Positions 30,821 through 39,430 of a stretch of 64,000 nt of DNA are shown here, one piece after another. A program made the translations under genes and the position numbers. This DNA is from Actinomycetes bacterium (lineage in GTDB: Bacteria > Actinomycetota > Actinomycetes > Mycobacteriales > Mycobacteriaceae). The notes beneath the pieces are model-generated. The model was given only the letters and a program-made list of their open reading frames with translations, had not been told where the DNA came from and made no database searches. Where the stretch lies: contig JAEZZR010000001.1 of assembly GCA_023418505.1 (NCBI GenBank), positions 1-64,000 of the forward strand. Direction: 5' to 3'. Numbering within the stretch: position 1 is the stretch's first letter; each line of letters begins with the position of its first letter.

Positions 30821-33703
30821 GTGTCTACTCGACGCCCTCATCTGCGCCGCGGCGCAGCTATCGCTACTTTCTCAACCTTAGCGTTGATTGCCGGTAGCTC
30901 AGCACCAGCTGTTGCTTCCCCTCTTCCTGAATGGCTCACTAATCCTGCAGGTGTTTCGCAGCTCCCATCGGATTCGGATCAGTCTGCTACCGATACTGAC
31001 GCAGAATCCGTCGATAACTCCGAGAGCTCCAGTGATTCCTCCGAGGCTGCGCAGTCTGGCCAGCGTGGCAGCTCCGGCAGTTCTTCGAGCTCGGCTAGCA
31101 GCTCGCAGACTTCCGAGGACGCGGACGATTCCGTTCCGGACGAGTCTGATCCCGCACTTTCCGTTACTTACGTGGGCGATCTCGATCCCACTGGCGACAC
31201 CATTAATATCACCGGCCAGGGATTCGACGCCGACGGTTCCGGTATTTTTGTTGGCCTGACCACCGTCGAGAAGCTCGAGAAGTTCCAGAGCACCTACGAG
31301 GATCTGGCTAACGACGCTTCCAGTGCTAGCGCACCTACGAAGGAACAGCGCAAGGAAGTAGCTGCTGCAGCTGCAAAGCTATTCGGTTCGGACGCTCTTG
31401 CGGTAAGCGCTAATCCGGCTAACGACGTTTCGGATTTCGAAACCGCCAAGCTCGGCGCTGATGGATCGTTCTCTGCACCACTAGAAGTGAATATCGCAAA
31501 GCACACTCCAGAAATTACCGACGACATGGAGTTCGTTGTCGCTGCTATTTCTGCAGACCAGCTGCGCGATCGCAGCGAAGACGTTGACGTTGCCGTATCT
31601 GTTGCAGCTCCAATGGAAATGTCCGCGGGCGACGAGGGCGCATCCAATGATGCGAGCTCTAACGGCTCCGGTAGCTCCACCAGCAATGGTTCCAATTCTT
31701 CTGCCCAGAACTTGAGCGATTCTCGTTCGGCAGCACACGAGGACAAACTGTTCCAGCAGTGGCTCTCGGGTGGTACTCAGCGCACTAACGGCAATCTGAT
31801 TCCATCGAGCCCAGGCCTGCCTTCTGTTACCCCAGAGCAGATCCGTAACTTCTTTGAGGATCTGTTCGGCAACATTCCTTGGCCAGATTCCCCAGGTCTG
31901 CCTGGTGGTGGCGGCAGCAGCGACAACCAGGGCTCAAACAAGCTAGAGCTATCAAAGGACAAGGATCTCTCCCCGAGCGGCGAGAAGGTTTCCATCAAGG
32001 GCACTGGCTACCAGCCTGGTCAAGCAATCTACATCTCTCAGACCATTGATAAGCCAGACAACACCTACCCACGCGTTTACGGCGAAGCGGTGAAGGTAAC
32101 TGCCGACGATAGTGGCGCTTTCACCACCGAGCTGGACGTTGCCCCGAACTTCCAAAAGGGCAGCACCACTGTGGACTGCACCAAGCAGGCTTGCTACGTG
32201 GCATCGTTTAGTGCCTTCCCACGTTTGAATGACCGCTCTGCGGATTACTGGGCACCAATCAGCTTTGCTGGCAACGACGGCACCACCACTTCGGGTGACA
32301 ATGTTGCCGGTGGCGCTGATTCCGGGAGCGGTTCGGGCAGTGGCTCCGCTGGTGGCTCCGGCAATGCCGGTGGAAATGGCACCGGCAGTAACAATTCCGG
32401 CAGTAACGCCGGTGGTAATGCAGGCGGAAATGCCGGCAGCGGCAACGCTGGCGGTGGCGCTTCCGGTGGTAGCACCGGCGGCAATGGCTCCGGCACCAGC
32501 AGCTCTGGCGCTCGTAGCTCTGCGAATCCAACCACTGGTTTGAATCCAAATGGCGATACCGTCACTGTGAGTGGCTCCGGCTTCAAGACTGGCGGCAACG
32601 GCATTTACGTCGGCCTTGCCGAACAGCGCAGCGCTAACTTCATGGATTTCGAGTCCTTCCACCCAGATGCTGTTTGGGTTTCCGAGCGTCGCCAGAACCT
32701 CAATTCCGACGGCAGCTTCACTGTCCAGCTTCCAGTTTCCGCGCAGTTCAACAGCTACAACTGCTTGGAGAATGCTTGCTCGATCTACACCTTCGCAGCG
32801 CATGGCTCTGAGGATCGCAGCCAAGATACTTCGATCCCAGTGAGCTTCGCTGGCGGTGTGGAAGCTACTGATACCGGTCAAGGCCCAGCTACCGGCGGTG
32901 GCTCCGGCAGCAGCGCAGGTGGAGCTGCAGGTAGCGGTTCCGGTAGCAGCGCAAGTGGCAGCGGATCCCGCCCAGGTGGTTCCTCGGGCTCCGGCTCCCG
33001 CCCAAGCTCCGGTAGCTCTTCTAGCTCCGGCGGTTCGTCTAGCAGCGGATCTTCCAGCAGCAACCCTTCCGTGTCGCTGTCTACTACCACCATTGCTCCT
33101 GAAGGCATCACCCCAGTTACCGTGACTGGCTCTGGCTTCAAGACTTCCGGTCCTGGCGTCTACGTAGGCGTCGTCGAGCGCGATAAGTTCTCTCATACTG
33201 ATGCTTCCGTATTCGGTGCCGTGAACTTCGTTCGCTCTTCGGAAATGACTAGCTCTGGTGGATGGTCTACCACCCTGGATGTGGATGCTGTGTTCGATCA
33301 GGGCAACTGCCTGGTAAACCAGTGTGCGATCGTTACCTTCGCTGCTCATGGTTCCTCGGATCGTAGCCAGGATACCTTCACCAACATCAGCATCGCTGGT
33401 GGCGCTGAGGCTGCGAAGGCTGCTCAGGAGCGTGCAGAGAAGTCCGGCCGCGCCGGCGCTAATGGCAAGAACAAGGCGCAGTCTAACCGCCAGGGCGGCC
33501 CAACCGGTTCCGCTTCTGCTTCCACTGGTGGCAACGGTGAAGAGGAAGTAGCTGAAAATGGCTTCTTTGGCCAGGCTGCTTCGGAAGGTTTCGCACCAAT
33601 TGCTTGGGCTGGTCTGGGCGCGCTACTAACCGCGCTGGTGGCTGCTGCACTGTGGTTCTTCCGTCTACGTCCAGAATCTAACGACGAAGACAATCAGGTG
33701 TAA
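30821..33703 (+). CDS. Large exported surface protein with four repeated Ig/neocarzinostatin-like domains and a C-terminal membrane anchor
   Basis: 960 residues. Signal peptide (1–33, ending AVAS), Ser/Asp-rich low-complexity stretch (about 45–108), then four related domains at about 110–264, 373–485, 567–680 and 747–862. Each starts with a V-x-[VI]-x-G-x-[GS]-[FY] strand (TVTVSGSGFKTGGNGIYVG) and ends near DRS-[QE]-D followed by SFAG; domains 2–4 have a Cys pair (DCTKQAC, NCLENAC, NCLVNQC), domain 1 has none. Gly/Ser/Asn-rich linkers separate domains 2–4. One C-terminal transmembrane helix (about 922–948) and a short cytoplasmic tail replace the usual LPxTG anchor. GTG start follows TGGAGGATTA. 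Function unknown; adhesion, ligand binding or envelope spanning are possible. Followed by a strong terminator. Confidence 0.85.
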   Translation: MSTRRPHLRRGAAIATFSTLALIAGSSAPAVASPLPEWLTNPAGVSQLPSDSDQSATDTDAESVDNSESSSDSSEAAQSGQRGSSGSSSSSASSSQTSEDADDSVPDESDPALSVTYVGDLDPTGDTINITGQGFDADGSGIFVGLTTVEKLEKFQSTYEDLANDASSASAPTKEQRKEVAAAAAKLFGSDALAVSANPANDVSDFETAKLGADGSFSAPLEVNIAKHTPEITDDMEFVVAAISADQLRDRSEDVDVAVSVAAPMEMSAGDEGASNDASSNGSGSSTSNGSNSSAQNLSDSRSAAHEDKLFQQWLSGGTQRTNGNLIPSSPGLPSVTPEQIRNFFEDLFGNIPWPDSPGLPGGGGSSDNQGSNKLELSKDKDLSPSGEKVSIKGTGYQPGQAIYISQTIDKPDNTYPRVYGEAVKVTADDSGAFTTELDVAPNFQKGSTTVDCTKQACYVASFSAFPRLNDRSADYWAPISFAGNDGTTTSGDNVAGGADSGSGSGSGSAGGSGNAGGNGTGSNNSGSNAGGNAGGNAGSGNAGGGASGGSTGGNGSGTSSSGARSSANPTTGLNPNGDTVTVSGSGFKTGGNGIYVGLAEQRSANFMDFESFHPDAVWVSERRQNLNSDGSFTVQLPVSAQFNSYNCLENACSIYTFAAHGSEDRSQDTSIPVSFAGGVEATDTGQGPATGGGSGSSAGGAAGSGSGSSASGSGSRPGGSSGSGSRPSSGSSSSSGGSSSSGSSSSNPSVSLSTTTIAPEGITPVTVTGSGFKTSGPGVYVGVVERDKFSHTDASVFGAVNFVRSSEMTSSGGWSTTLDVDAVFDQGNCLVNQCAIVTFAAHGSSDRSQDTFTNISIAGGAEAAKAAQERAEKSGRAGANGKNKAQSNRQGGPTGSASASTGGNGEEEVAENGFFGQAASEGFAPIAWAGLGALLTALVAAALWFFRLRPESNDEDNQV

Positions 33704-33748
33704 GCACTAATAAAGCTTAGGCGTCGAGTTTAAGGTGCCAAGGCTTGT

Positions 33749-33779
33749 AAAGCCGGGGTTTCATTCGAGCCCCGGCTTT
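33749..33779 (+). terminator. Terminator of the surface-protein gene
   Basis: 10-bp perfect stem AAAGCCGGGG/CCCCGGCTTT with an 11-nt loop, 46 nt after the stop codon. Confidence 0.9.
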
Positions 33780-33807
33780 CTTCATGTCTGGATTACATCG
33801 GGAATAT

Positions 33808-34278
33808 CTAGCTTGTCTCGACCGGATGTAACGCTACAACTGGCGTGCGGTAGTAACGCTCGACAGAGCCACCCCAGCTGACGAATGTCTCCGGTAGCTG
33901 CGCTTTGGAAAACAGCCGACCAAAGGAGACAAACAAATCCTCACTCGGTGCTGCTAATAATTGCTCCGCATCCCAATAGACGCGGTATTCATAGCCCGCC
34001 GCTGTGTATTCCTTCAAAGTGACTTCTCGATCAGTCTTGCCGATTTTGAACACGCCCTTGGGGTGTTCAAACAAATGCGTTAACGCATAGTCGCGTGGAA
34101 ACTTCCGAAAATCATGACCATCGAAGGCAACATAAATTTCTGGCTCCCGTGACTTATCGGAGCGATCAAAGCAGACTAGCGCGGGCGTTTGCACATCAGC
34201 ACCAAGAAACATCACTTGATAGCGATAGTGCGACTGCTGGGCGTTACCGACTGAATCCGGCTGGTCGCCACTAGCCAT
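33808..34278 (-). CDS. Conserved hypothetical protein
   Basis: 156 residues, soluble, no signal peptide. Aromatic-rich β-type sequence with YRYQVMFLGADVQTPALVCF near the N-terminus and WGGSVERYYRTPVVALHP near the end. I do not recognise a family and no catalytic motif is apparent. It is single, convergent with the surface-protein gene and downstream of tRNA-Leu on the same strand. Confidence 0.65.
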   Translation of the reverse strand: MASGDQPDSVGNAQQSHYRYQVMFLGADVQTPALVCFDRSDKSREPEIYVAFDGHDFRKFPRDYALTHLFEHPKGVFKIGKTDREVTLKEYTAAGYEYRVYWDAEQLLAAPSEDLFVSFGRLFSKAQLPETFVSWGGSVERYYRTPVVALHPVETS

Positions 34279-34378
34279 CAGTTACACCACTTCCCTACTA
34301 GCCATGGGATGTTTTAGATCCCACTAAACTCATAAGCTTCGCTGCCTATTTTAAAGCCACGGTCGGTGGAAATGAGAA

Positions 34379-34405
34379 AACCCACCTACTTTTCGTAGAT
34401 GGGTT
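34379..34405 (-). terminator. Terminator after tRNA-Leu
   Basis: On the minus strand AACCCATCTAC/GTAGGTGGGTT forms an 11-bp stem (one G·U) with a 5-nt loop, followed by TTTCTC. Confidence 0.88.
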
Positions 34406-34409
34406 GTGG

Positions 34410-34491
<82 letters not shown>

Positions 34492-34571
34492 TTAGCCTCA
34501 CAACATGATAATGCCTTGTACGCACTAGACAAAATCGCAGTAAGAGGCAATCCTTCGCTAGGCTAGGGATC

Positions 34572-34985
34572 GTGTCTCGCAAGGAAGCTAACTATCAGGA
34601 TCAGCCACAGTCGCAACCAAAGTTACCGTTGCGTACTCGGATTATTCAGCTGACTTTTCTGATTATTGCTGTAGGCGCCACTATCGCCCTAGCTTATTGG
34701 CAGTTCAGCCGTTGGAACACCACAAGTTCCTTCCAGAACTTGGGCTACGCACTACAGTGGCCGGCGTTCGGTTTGTTTTTCATTTGGGCTTACCGGCAAT
34801 ACATGCGTTACGAACGAGAGCGATTAGCTGGCGACCAGGCTGCAGCCCATAAACCGTCGAAAGATACAATGCGAGAAATACCAGATGACATCCTGCCGCA
34901 GCGTCCTGATGGCAGTGATGGAGCTCATCTAGTTGACGATCGTAAAGAGAGGAATCGAACCCACCATGACCGCCGTTTCGGATAA
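34572..34985 (+). CDS. Small membrane protein (Rv1343c-like context)
   Basis: 137 residues with a charged N-terminus, two membrane helices (about 22–43 and 58–76, joined by a short loop with QFSRWNTTSSFQNLGYALQW) and a hydrophilic C-terminal tail. In mycobacteria a comparable protein and a DUF3817 protein lie next to rdgB–rph, as here, so this is likely the same conserved pair; the function is unknown. GTG start with AGGG shortly upstream. It overlaps the DUF3817 gene by 20 nt. Confidence 0.72.
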   Translation: MSRKEANYQDQPQSQPKLPLRTRIIQLTFLIIAVGATIALAYWQFSRWNTTSSFQNLGYALQWPAFGLFFIWAYRQYMRYERERLAGDQAAAHKPSKDTMREIPDDILPQRPDGSDGAHLVDDRKERNRTHHDRRFG

Positions 34986-35346
34986 GCGTAAAGCCCGAGT
35001 AGCCACTGCGCTGAAAATCTTTGCAGTGTTTGCTTGGGTTACCGGTGTCATGCTGCTAGCGCTCTGTGCCGAAATGATCTACAAGTACCTGATCCTGGAT
35101 CCGGGTGAACCTACTCCAGAACTACTCAAGATCATCGCGATCGCCCACGGCTGGTGCTACATGGGCTTCTTGATGTCGGTGGTCAACCTAGGTACCAAGG
35201 CTCGCTGGGCTCCTACCAAGTGGCTAGTCACCGCTCTTGGTGGCGTGGTACCTTTCTTGTCCTTCTGGGTAGAACGGCAGCGTTCGAAGGAAATCAAGGA
35301 AACGATCCTCAACCAGCCAACTGTGCCCACCGAGCCAGCTAGCTGA
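34966..35346 (+). CDS. DUF3817 family membrane protein
   Basis: 126 residues, three membrane helices (about 13–36, 53–75, 84–103). The middle contains IAHGWCYMGFLMSVVNLGTKARW, the conserved His/Gly region of DUF3817. In some bacteria this domain is fused to or located near transporters; the role here is unknown. ATG at 34966 lies inside the end of the preceding gene, with AGAGAGGA 11 nt upstream, so the two are translationally coupled. Confidence 0.82.
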   Translation: MTAVSDKRKARVATALKIFAVFAWVTGVMLLALCAEMIYKYLILDPGEPTPELLKIIAIAHGWCYMGFLMSVVNLGTKARWAPTKWLVTALGGVVPFLSFWVERQRSKEIKETILNQPTVPTEPAS

Positions 35347-35402
35347 ATTAAGGATCCCGAAGTTCCAAAGAAGGATCGCACTAAGCGATCCTCACTCAGC
35401 TG

Positions 35403-36104
35403 TTACTCCCCCTGCTCTAGCCGTTGCACTAAAAGTGGCACGAGCTGCCTTAAAGCTCGCCCGCGATGGCTAAGAGCATCTTTTTCTTCTGGGCTTAATT
35501 GGGCGGCGGTGCGGGCAACATAGGCTCCACCCTCGCTAGTGCCACCACCGCTAGAGCCACTGTCGCCAGCTTCCCGCGCCTTCGCGTCTTCTTCTTCAGG
35601 TACGAAAATTGGGTCGTAGCCAAATCCACCGGTACCAATACGCTCAGTTACGATTCGCCCTGGCCAGCGCCCGGTTACAGACAGTGGCTCCTGGCTACCG
35701 GGGAAAACCACCACACACGTAGAGACAAATTCTGCCTGGCGACGTTGCTCTGGCACATCGGCCATCTGCTTCAACACAAGCTCTAGGTTGGCATCATCAT
35801 CGCCATGGCTACCCGACCACCGCGCGGAGAGCACCCCCGGCATGCCGCCGAGCTCGTCGATAGCTAATCCCGAATCGTCTGCCAGGCACGGCAAGCCAGT
35901 AGCGCGGGCGCCGTCGGTAGCTTTGATCAGCGCGTTGTCGTGGAAGGTACGGCCGTTTTCAGGGCGCTCAGGGTAGTCGGCGACGTCAGCCAGGCTGAGC
36001 AACTCAATAGTCGCACTCGCGCCCGACCGATTAGTTTCCTGATCCAGCACGCGCTGCAGCTCCCGCAGCTTCTTGGGATTGCGCGAAGCAACTAGCAGCT
36101 TCAC
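35403..36104 (-). CDS. rdgB: dITP/XTP pyrophosphatase
   Basis: Removes non-canonical purine nucleoside triphosphates (ITP, dITP, XTP) so they are not built into DNA or RNA. 233 residues with the N-terminal signature ASRNPKKLREL, metal/substrate residues in DDSGLAID and the GFGYDPIF motif. A Gly/Ser/Glu-rich insertion (about 175–192) after the conserved core is unusual. Its ATG overlaps the rph stop codon by 4 nt, a coupled operon. Confidence 0.94.
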   Translation of the reverse strand: MKLLVASRNPKKLRELQRVLDQETNRSGASATIELLSLADVADYPERPENGRTFHDNALIKATDGARATGLPCLADDSGLAIDELGGMPGVLSARWSGSHGDDDANLELVLKQMADVPEQRRQAEFVSTCVVVFPGSQEPLSVTGRWPGRIVTERIGTGGFGYDPIFVPEEEDAKAREAGDSGSSGGGTSEGGAYVARTAAQLSPEEKDALSHRGRALRQLVPLLVQRLEQGE

Positions 36105-36856
36105 GGCAGCTCTCCTGGGTATGGCGCGCGCAAGACTTCCTGCTGCTGGGCAATCAACTCGTGCAAGCCCTTGGTGGCGACATCCAGCATGGCGTTGAGC
36201 TGATCGCGGTCGAAGGTGCCTGCCTCGCCGGTGCCCTGTACTTCTACCAGTTTGCCCTCGGCGTTCATCACCACGTTGAGGTCAACTTCTGCGCGCGAGT
36301 CTTCCTCGTACGGCAGATCCAAGCTCACACGGCCATCAATGATGCCCACCGAAACGGCAGCAACTGGCGACTTCAACGGCGCACCTGGCACCGCACCTGC
36401 TGCGTGCAGGTAGGTCAGCGCATCTGCTAGCGCCACGTACGCGCCGGTAATCGCTGCGGTGCGCGTACCACCGTCGGCCTGCAGCACGTCGCAGTCAATG
36501 TTGATCGTGTTCTCGCCTAGCTGCCGCAGATCCACCGCAGCACGCAGGGCACGCCCAATCAGACGCGAAATCTCGTGCGTACGCCCCTTGACCTTGCCCT
36601 TCGTCGCTTCCCGCTGCATACGATCGTGGGTGGCCGCCGGCAGCATGGCGTATTCGGCGGTCAACCAGCCTTCGCCCGAATCCTTCTTAAAACGCGGCAC
36701 GGACTGCTCCACCGAGGCCGTGCACATCACCCGGGTGTTGCCGAACGTCACCAGCACAGAGCCAGCCGGGTTCGACGTAAATCCACGAGTAATGGTCACC
36801 GGGCGCATCTCATCTAGCGCGCGCCCATCGGCACGTACAAAAGCTTCATTTGTCAT
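36101..36856 (-). CDS. rph: Ribonuclease PH
   Basis: Phosphorolytic 3'-5' exoribonuclease that trims tRNA 3' ends. 251 residues with the RNase PH start RADGRALDEMRPV, the phosphate-binding GRTHEISRLIGR region and the DCDVLQADGGTRTAAITGA signature. ATG at 36856 is used (GGAGG immediately before it); ATG at 36868 is an in-frame alternative without a ribosome site. It is cotranscribed with rdgB (4-nt overlap) and preceded by cpdA after 73 nt. Confidence 0.95.
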   Translation of the reverse strand: MTNEAFVRADGRALDEMRPVTITRGFTSNPAGSVLVTFGNTRVMCTASVEQSVPRFKKDSGEGWLTAEYAMLPAATHDRMQREATKGKVKGRTHEISRLIGRALRAAVDLRQLGENTINIDCDVLQADGGTRTAAITGAYVALADALTYLHAAGAVPGAPLKSPVAAVSVGIIDGRVSLDLPYEEDSRAEVDLNVVMNAEGKLVEVQGTGEAGTFDRDQLNAMLDVATKGLHELIAQQQEVLRAPYPGELP

Positions 36857-36929
36857 GCCCTCCACCATAGTGGGTTGGGCTGACGATTCGATTTAGGTGC
36901 GCTTGACGACGAAAATTAGCCGCCAAATT

Positions 36930-37691
36930 TTACAGCTGCAACACCATACCTAGATGCGCTACTTCGACCGGACCGGAGAACTCCGATGAAGCTGAGGCTA
37001 AAGCCTCCTCCGGATCGCCGTAGGGCGGAATATGCGTGAGGATTAATTTGCCTACGCCAGCGCGCTGCGCTGCGATTCCTGCTTCCGTACCGCTGAGGTG
37101 CATGCCACGGGGCTTGCCGGCGGCAGAGCCACACCAGGTGGCTTCGGCGATTAGTACATCAGCATCTTGGGCCAAGGTAATCAGATTGTCCGTCCAGGCG
37201 GTATCGCCTGTGTAGGCCACCGTTTTGCCATTTGCGGTAACCCGATAGCCGTAGGCTTCTACCGGATGCACCATGGCTACTGGTGTGACGGTAGCACCAG
37301 CGACCTCGAACGGCTGGTCTGCCTGGATGTTACGCACGTCAAAGGTATCCGACAGATCATCTGGTTCGGAAGAATGGTCTGCTCCCGCAAGCCCCAATCG
37401 GGTAGCCGTATCTTGCGGGCCGTACAGCAGGTTGCGACAGCGTGCCGGGGCTGTTGGGTGGTAGCGCCGCCATACAGCAAGACCCGGGATATCCAAGCAA
37501 TGATCGGAATGCAGGTGGGTTAACACCACATCTACTTCAGATGGATCACAATAACGCTGTAATTGTCCCATCGTGCCGGGGCCTAAATCGATGACGAAGG
37601 CACGGCCTTCAGTGATCTCGAAGAGATACCCGGAAGCCGGTGCGTGAGGGCCACTCATACTTCCGGTACACCCCAAGACTGTCACTCGCAT
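36930..37691 (-). CDS. cpdA: Metallo-β-lactamase-fold cyclic nucleotide phosphodiesterase
   Basis: 253-residue MBL-fold hydrolase. Metal ligands: THLHSDH (about 58–64), the Asp in YTGDTAW and the terminal THIPPYGD His. The same position, between murI and rph, holds the class II cAMP phosphodiesterase CpdA in C. glutamicum and Rv1339 in M. tuberculosis, both shown to cleave cAMP, so that role is likely here; it would tune the cAMP-dependent regulator GlxR. The N-terminus RVTVLGCTGS matches the family. Confidence 0.85.
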   Translation of the reverse strand: MRVTVLGCTGSMSGPHAPASGYLFEITEGRAFVIDLGPGTMGQLQRYCDPSEVDVVLTHLHSDHCLDIPGLAVWRRYHPTAPARCRNLLYGPQDTATRLGLAGADHSSEPDDLSDTFDVRNIQADQPFEVAGATVTPVAMVHPVEAYGYRVTANGKTVAYTGDTAWTDNLITLAQDADVLIAEATWCGSAAGKPRGMHLSGTEAGIAAQRAGVGKLILTHIPPYGDPEEALASASSEFSGPVEVAHLGMVLQL

Positions 37692-37752
37692 GAGTCCACC
37701 ATGCCAGATATATAGCGAGAGCTACGTATCTAAATGGGCTAATGTGCCAGTA

Positions 37753-38619
37753 TCACATTAGGGTACTTTTCGTGACCCCGGTCACGTCTGGGCCGAGGAA
37801 TCTTTGTGCCAATTTATTGAACATTTCTGGCTCACCCGTGCACTCGAACACTCGGGTTGGCGGTGGATCTAACTCCGGATCAGCTAGCATATCTAGCCTG
37901 GTCAACACCCTAAGTACATCTTTGGCAGTCTCTTCGGCCGAAGACACCAAAGTAACGTCGTCTCCCATCGCCAACTGGATGACGCCAGAAAGATGCGGAT
38001 AGTGCGTACATCCCAGCACCAACGTGTCCACCCCCGCTTGTTGCAGTGGCGCCAAATAACCCTCGGCTAGCCCTAAGATCTGCCGCCCGGAGGTAATACC
38101 GCGTTCTACGAAATCGACGAAACGAGGTGCGTCGGTAGCCGTTACCTCGATACCTTCTACCGCGTCGAATAGATCCTGATATGCCCGCGAACGAATCGTG
38201 GCGGTGGTAGCTACCACGCCCACTTTCTTATTTCGGGTTGTAGCAATCGCACGCCGCACGGCGGGCACAATTACTTCGACCACTGGGATGGGATAGAGCT
38301 CGCGCGCATCGCGCAGAAAAGCCGCAGTGGCCGTGTTGCAGGCGATGACGAGCATCTTGCAGCCACGTGCCACCAGATCATCTGCGATAGCACGAGCATG
38401 GCGACGCACCTCGCTAATCGACAGTGGACCATAAGGACCGTTAGCCGTATCGCCGATATAAATCATGGACTCATACGGCAGCATGTCCACCATCGTGCGC
38501 GCCACGGTAAGACCACCGACGCCGGAATCGAAGATTCCGATCGGCGCGGTGCGATCTGGCAGTAGTTGCGCGCTTTTTGGTTGTTCCTTTTGTTGTTGTC
38601 CCATTTGGTGTTGCCCCAT
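37753..38619 (-). CDS. murI: Glutamate racemase
   Basis: Makes D-glutamate for peptidoglycan. 288 residues with the family start IGIFDSGVGGLTVA, the two catalytic cysteines in IACNTATA (about 97–104) and LGCTHYPH (about 207–214). The N-terminus carries an unusual Gln/Lys-rich extension (MGQHQMGQQQKEQPKSAQ) before the fold starts. Its ATG directly follows the stop of the rhomboid gene, so the two are coupled. Confidence 0.94.
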   Translation of the reverse strand: MGQHQMGQQQKEQPKSAQLLPDRTAPIGIFDSGVGGLTVARTMVDMLPYESMIYIGDTANGPYGPLSISEVRRHARAIADDLVARGCKMLVIACNTATAAFLRDARELYPIPVVEVIVPAVRRAIATTRNKKVGVVATTATIRSRAYQDLFDAVEGIEVTATDAPRFVDFVERGITSGRQILGLAEGYLAPLQQAGVDTLVLGCTHYPHLSGVIQLAMGDDVTLVSSAEETAKDVLRVLTRLDMLADPELDPPPTRVFECTGEPEMFNKLAQRFLGPDVTGVTKSTLM

Positions 38620-39354
38620 TTAACGGCGTCCCCTTCGCAATTTCATTGCAGCCAGCACCCCACCGACGCCGCCGAAGAGGTGCATCTGCCAACTAACGGC
38701 TGCATCGGTGGGGAAAACTCCCCAGATATAGCCCGAATACGAAAAGCCCAGCAGCATGCCAATGGCAATTTGCCCTGGTGAACGGTTCAGGAACCCGCGT
38801 ACTACCAAAAACGCCAGCCACCCGTAGATCAACCCCGAGGCACCAATGTGAATGGTATAGAAAGGAGCAATCACCCAGGTTGCCAAACCAGAAACAAGGG
38901 CCACGATCGTAGTGACCTGCCACCAAAGACGCTGCGAACTAAACGCAATCAACCCCGTAAAGATGGCAGCTGGCACCGTATTACCAATCAAATGCGCTAA
39001 GTCTGCATGCAACAGTGGCGCAAACAAGATGCCTAATAAGCCATCAACGCTGCGTGGCCGAATGCCATAGTTATCCAGGCTGCCGCCGAAGAAGATCGCA
39101 TTGATCCAAAAGGCCGACCAAATACTAATGACAAATAAGAAGGCCGTGCCTACTGCAGCTCCTACCCCACCGTCGCGTTCCCGCTGAGACACCATGCCCT
39201 GCGGACGCTGCTGCGGATACGGCGAACCCATGTTCGGCTGTATACCGTACTGGCCGCCCGAGTGTGCGCCGTACTGCATGCCTGGTTGCTGCTGCGGATT
39301 CACCCGCCGAACTACAGGGCGACGTCCGTGCGGATACTGCTGGTCGAAAGTCAC
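38620..39354 (-). CDS. Rhomboid-family intramembrane serine protease
   Basis: 244 residues: a Gln/Gly/Pro-rich cytoplasmic N-terminus (1–60) with QY/PQQ repeats, then six membrane helices. The catalytic dyad is S173 in GASG and H225 in SWQMHLFGG; the HLIGN motif of the family is at 121–125. It cleaves membrane-anchored proteins within the bilayer; substrate unknown. The gene order rhomboid–murI–cpdA–rph–rdgB is conserved in Corynebacteriales. Confidence 0.92.
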   Translation of the reverse strand: MTFDQQYPHGRRPVVRRVNPQQQPGMQYGAHSGGQYGIQPNMGSPYPQQRPQGMVSQRERDGGVGAAVGTAFLFVISIWSAFWINAIFFGGSLDNYGIRPRSVDGLLGILFAPLLHADLAHLIGNTVPAAIFTGLIAFSSQRLWWQVTTIVALVSGLATWVIAPFYTIHIGASGLIYGWLAFLVVRGFLNRSPGQIAIGMLLGFSYSGYIWGVFPTDAAVSWQMHLFGGVGGVLAAMKLRRGRR

Positions 39355-39430
39355 GTAAATTTCCTTGCGTACGTTGCGGCTAGAAAGTTCTGGCTAGAAA
39401 GTTGCGGCTGGGTATCTTAGCTCAGACCTG

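Noticed and set aside
31952..33349. A 465-codon open frame on the minus strand
   Set aside because: It lies entirely opposite the repetitive GC-rich surface-protein gene, is full of Ala/Gly/Thr low complexity, and has no ribosome site or recognisable domain.
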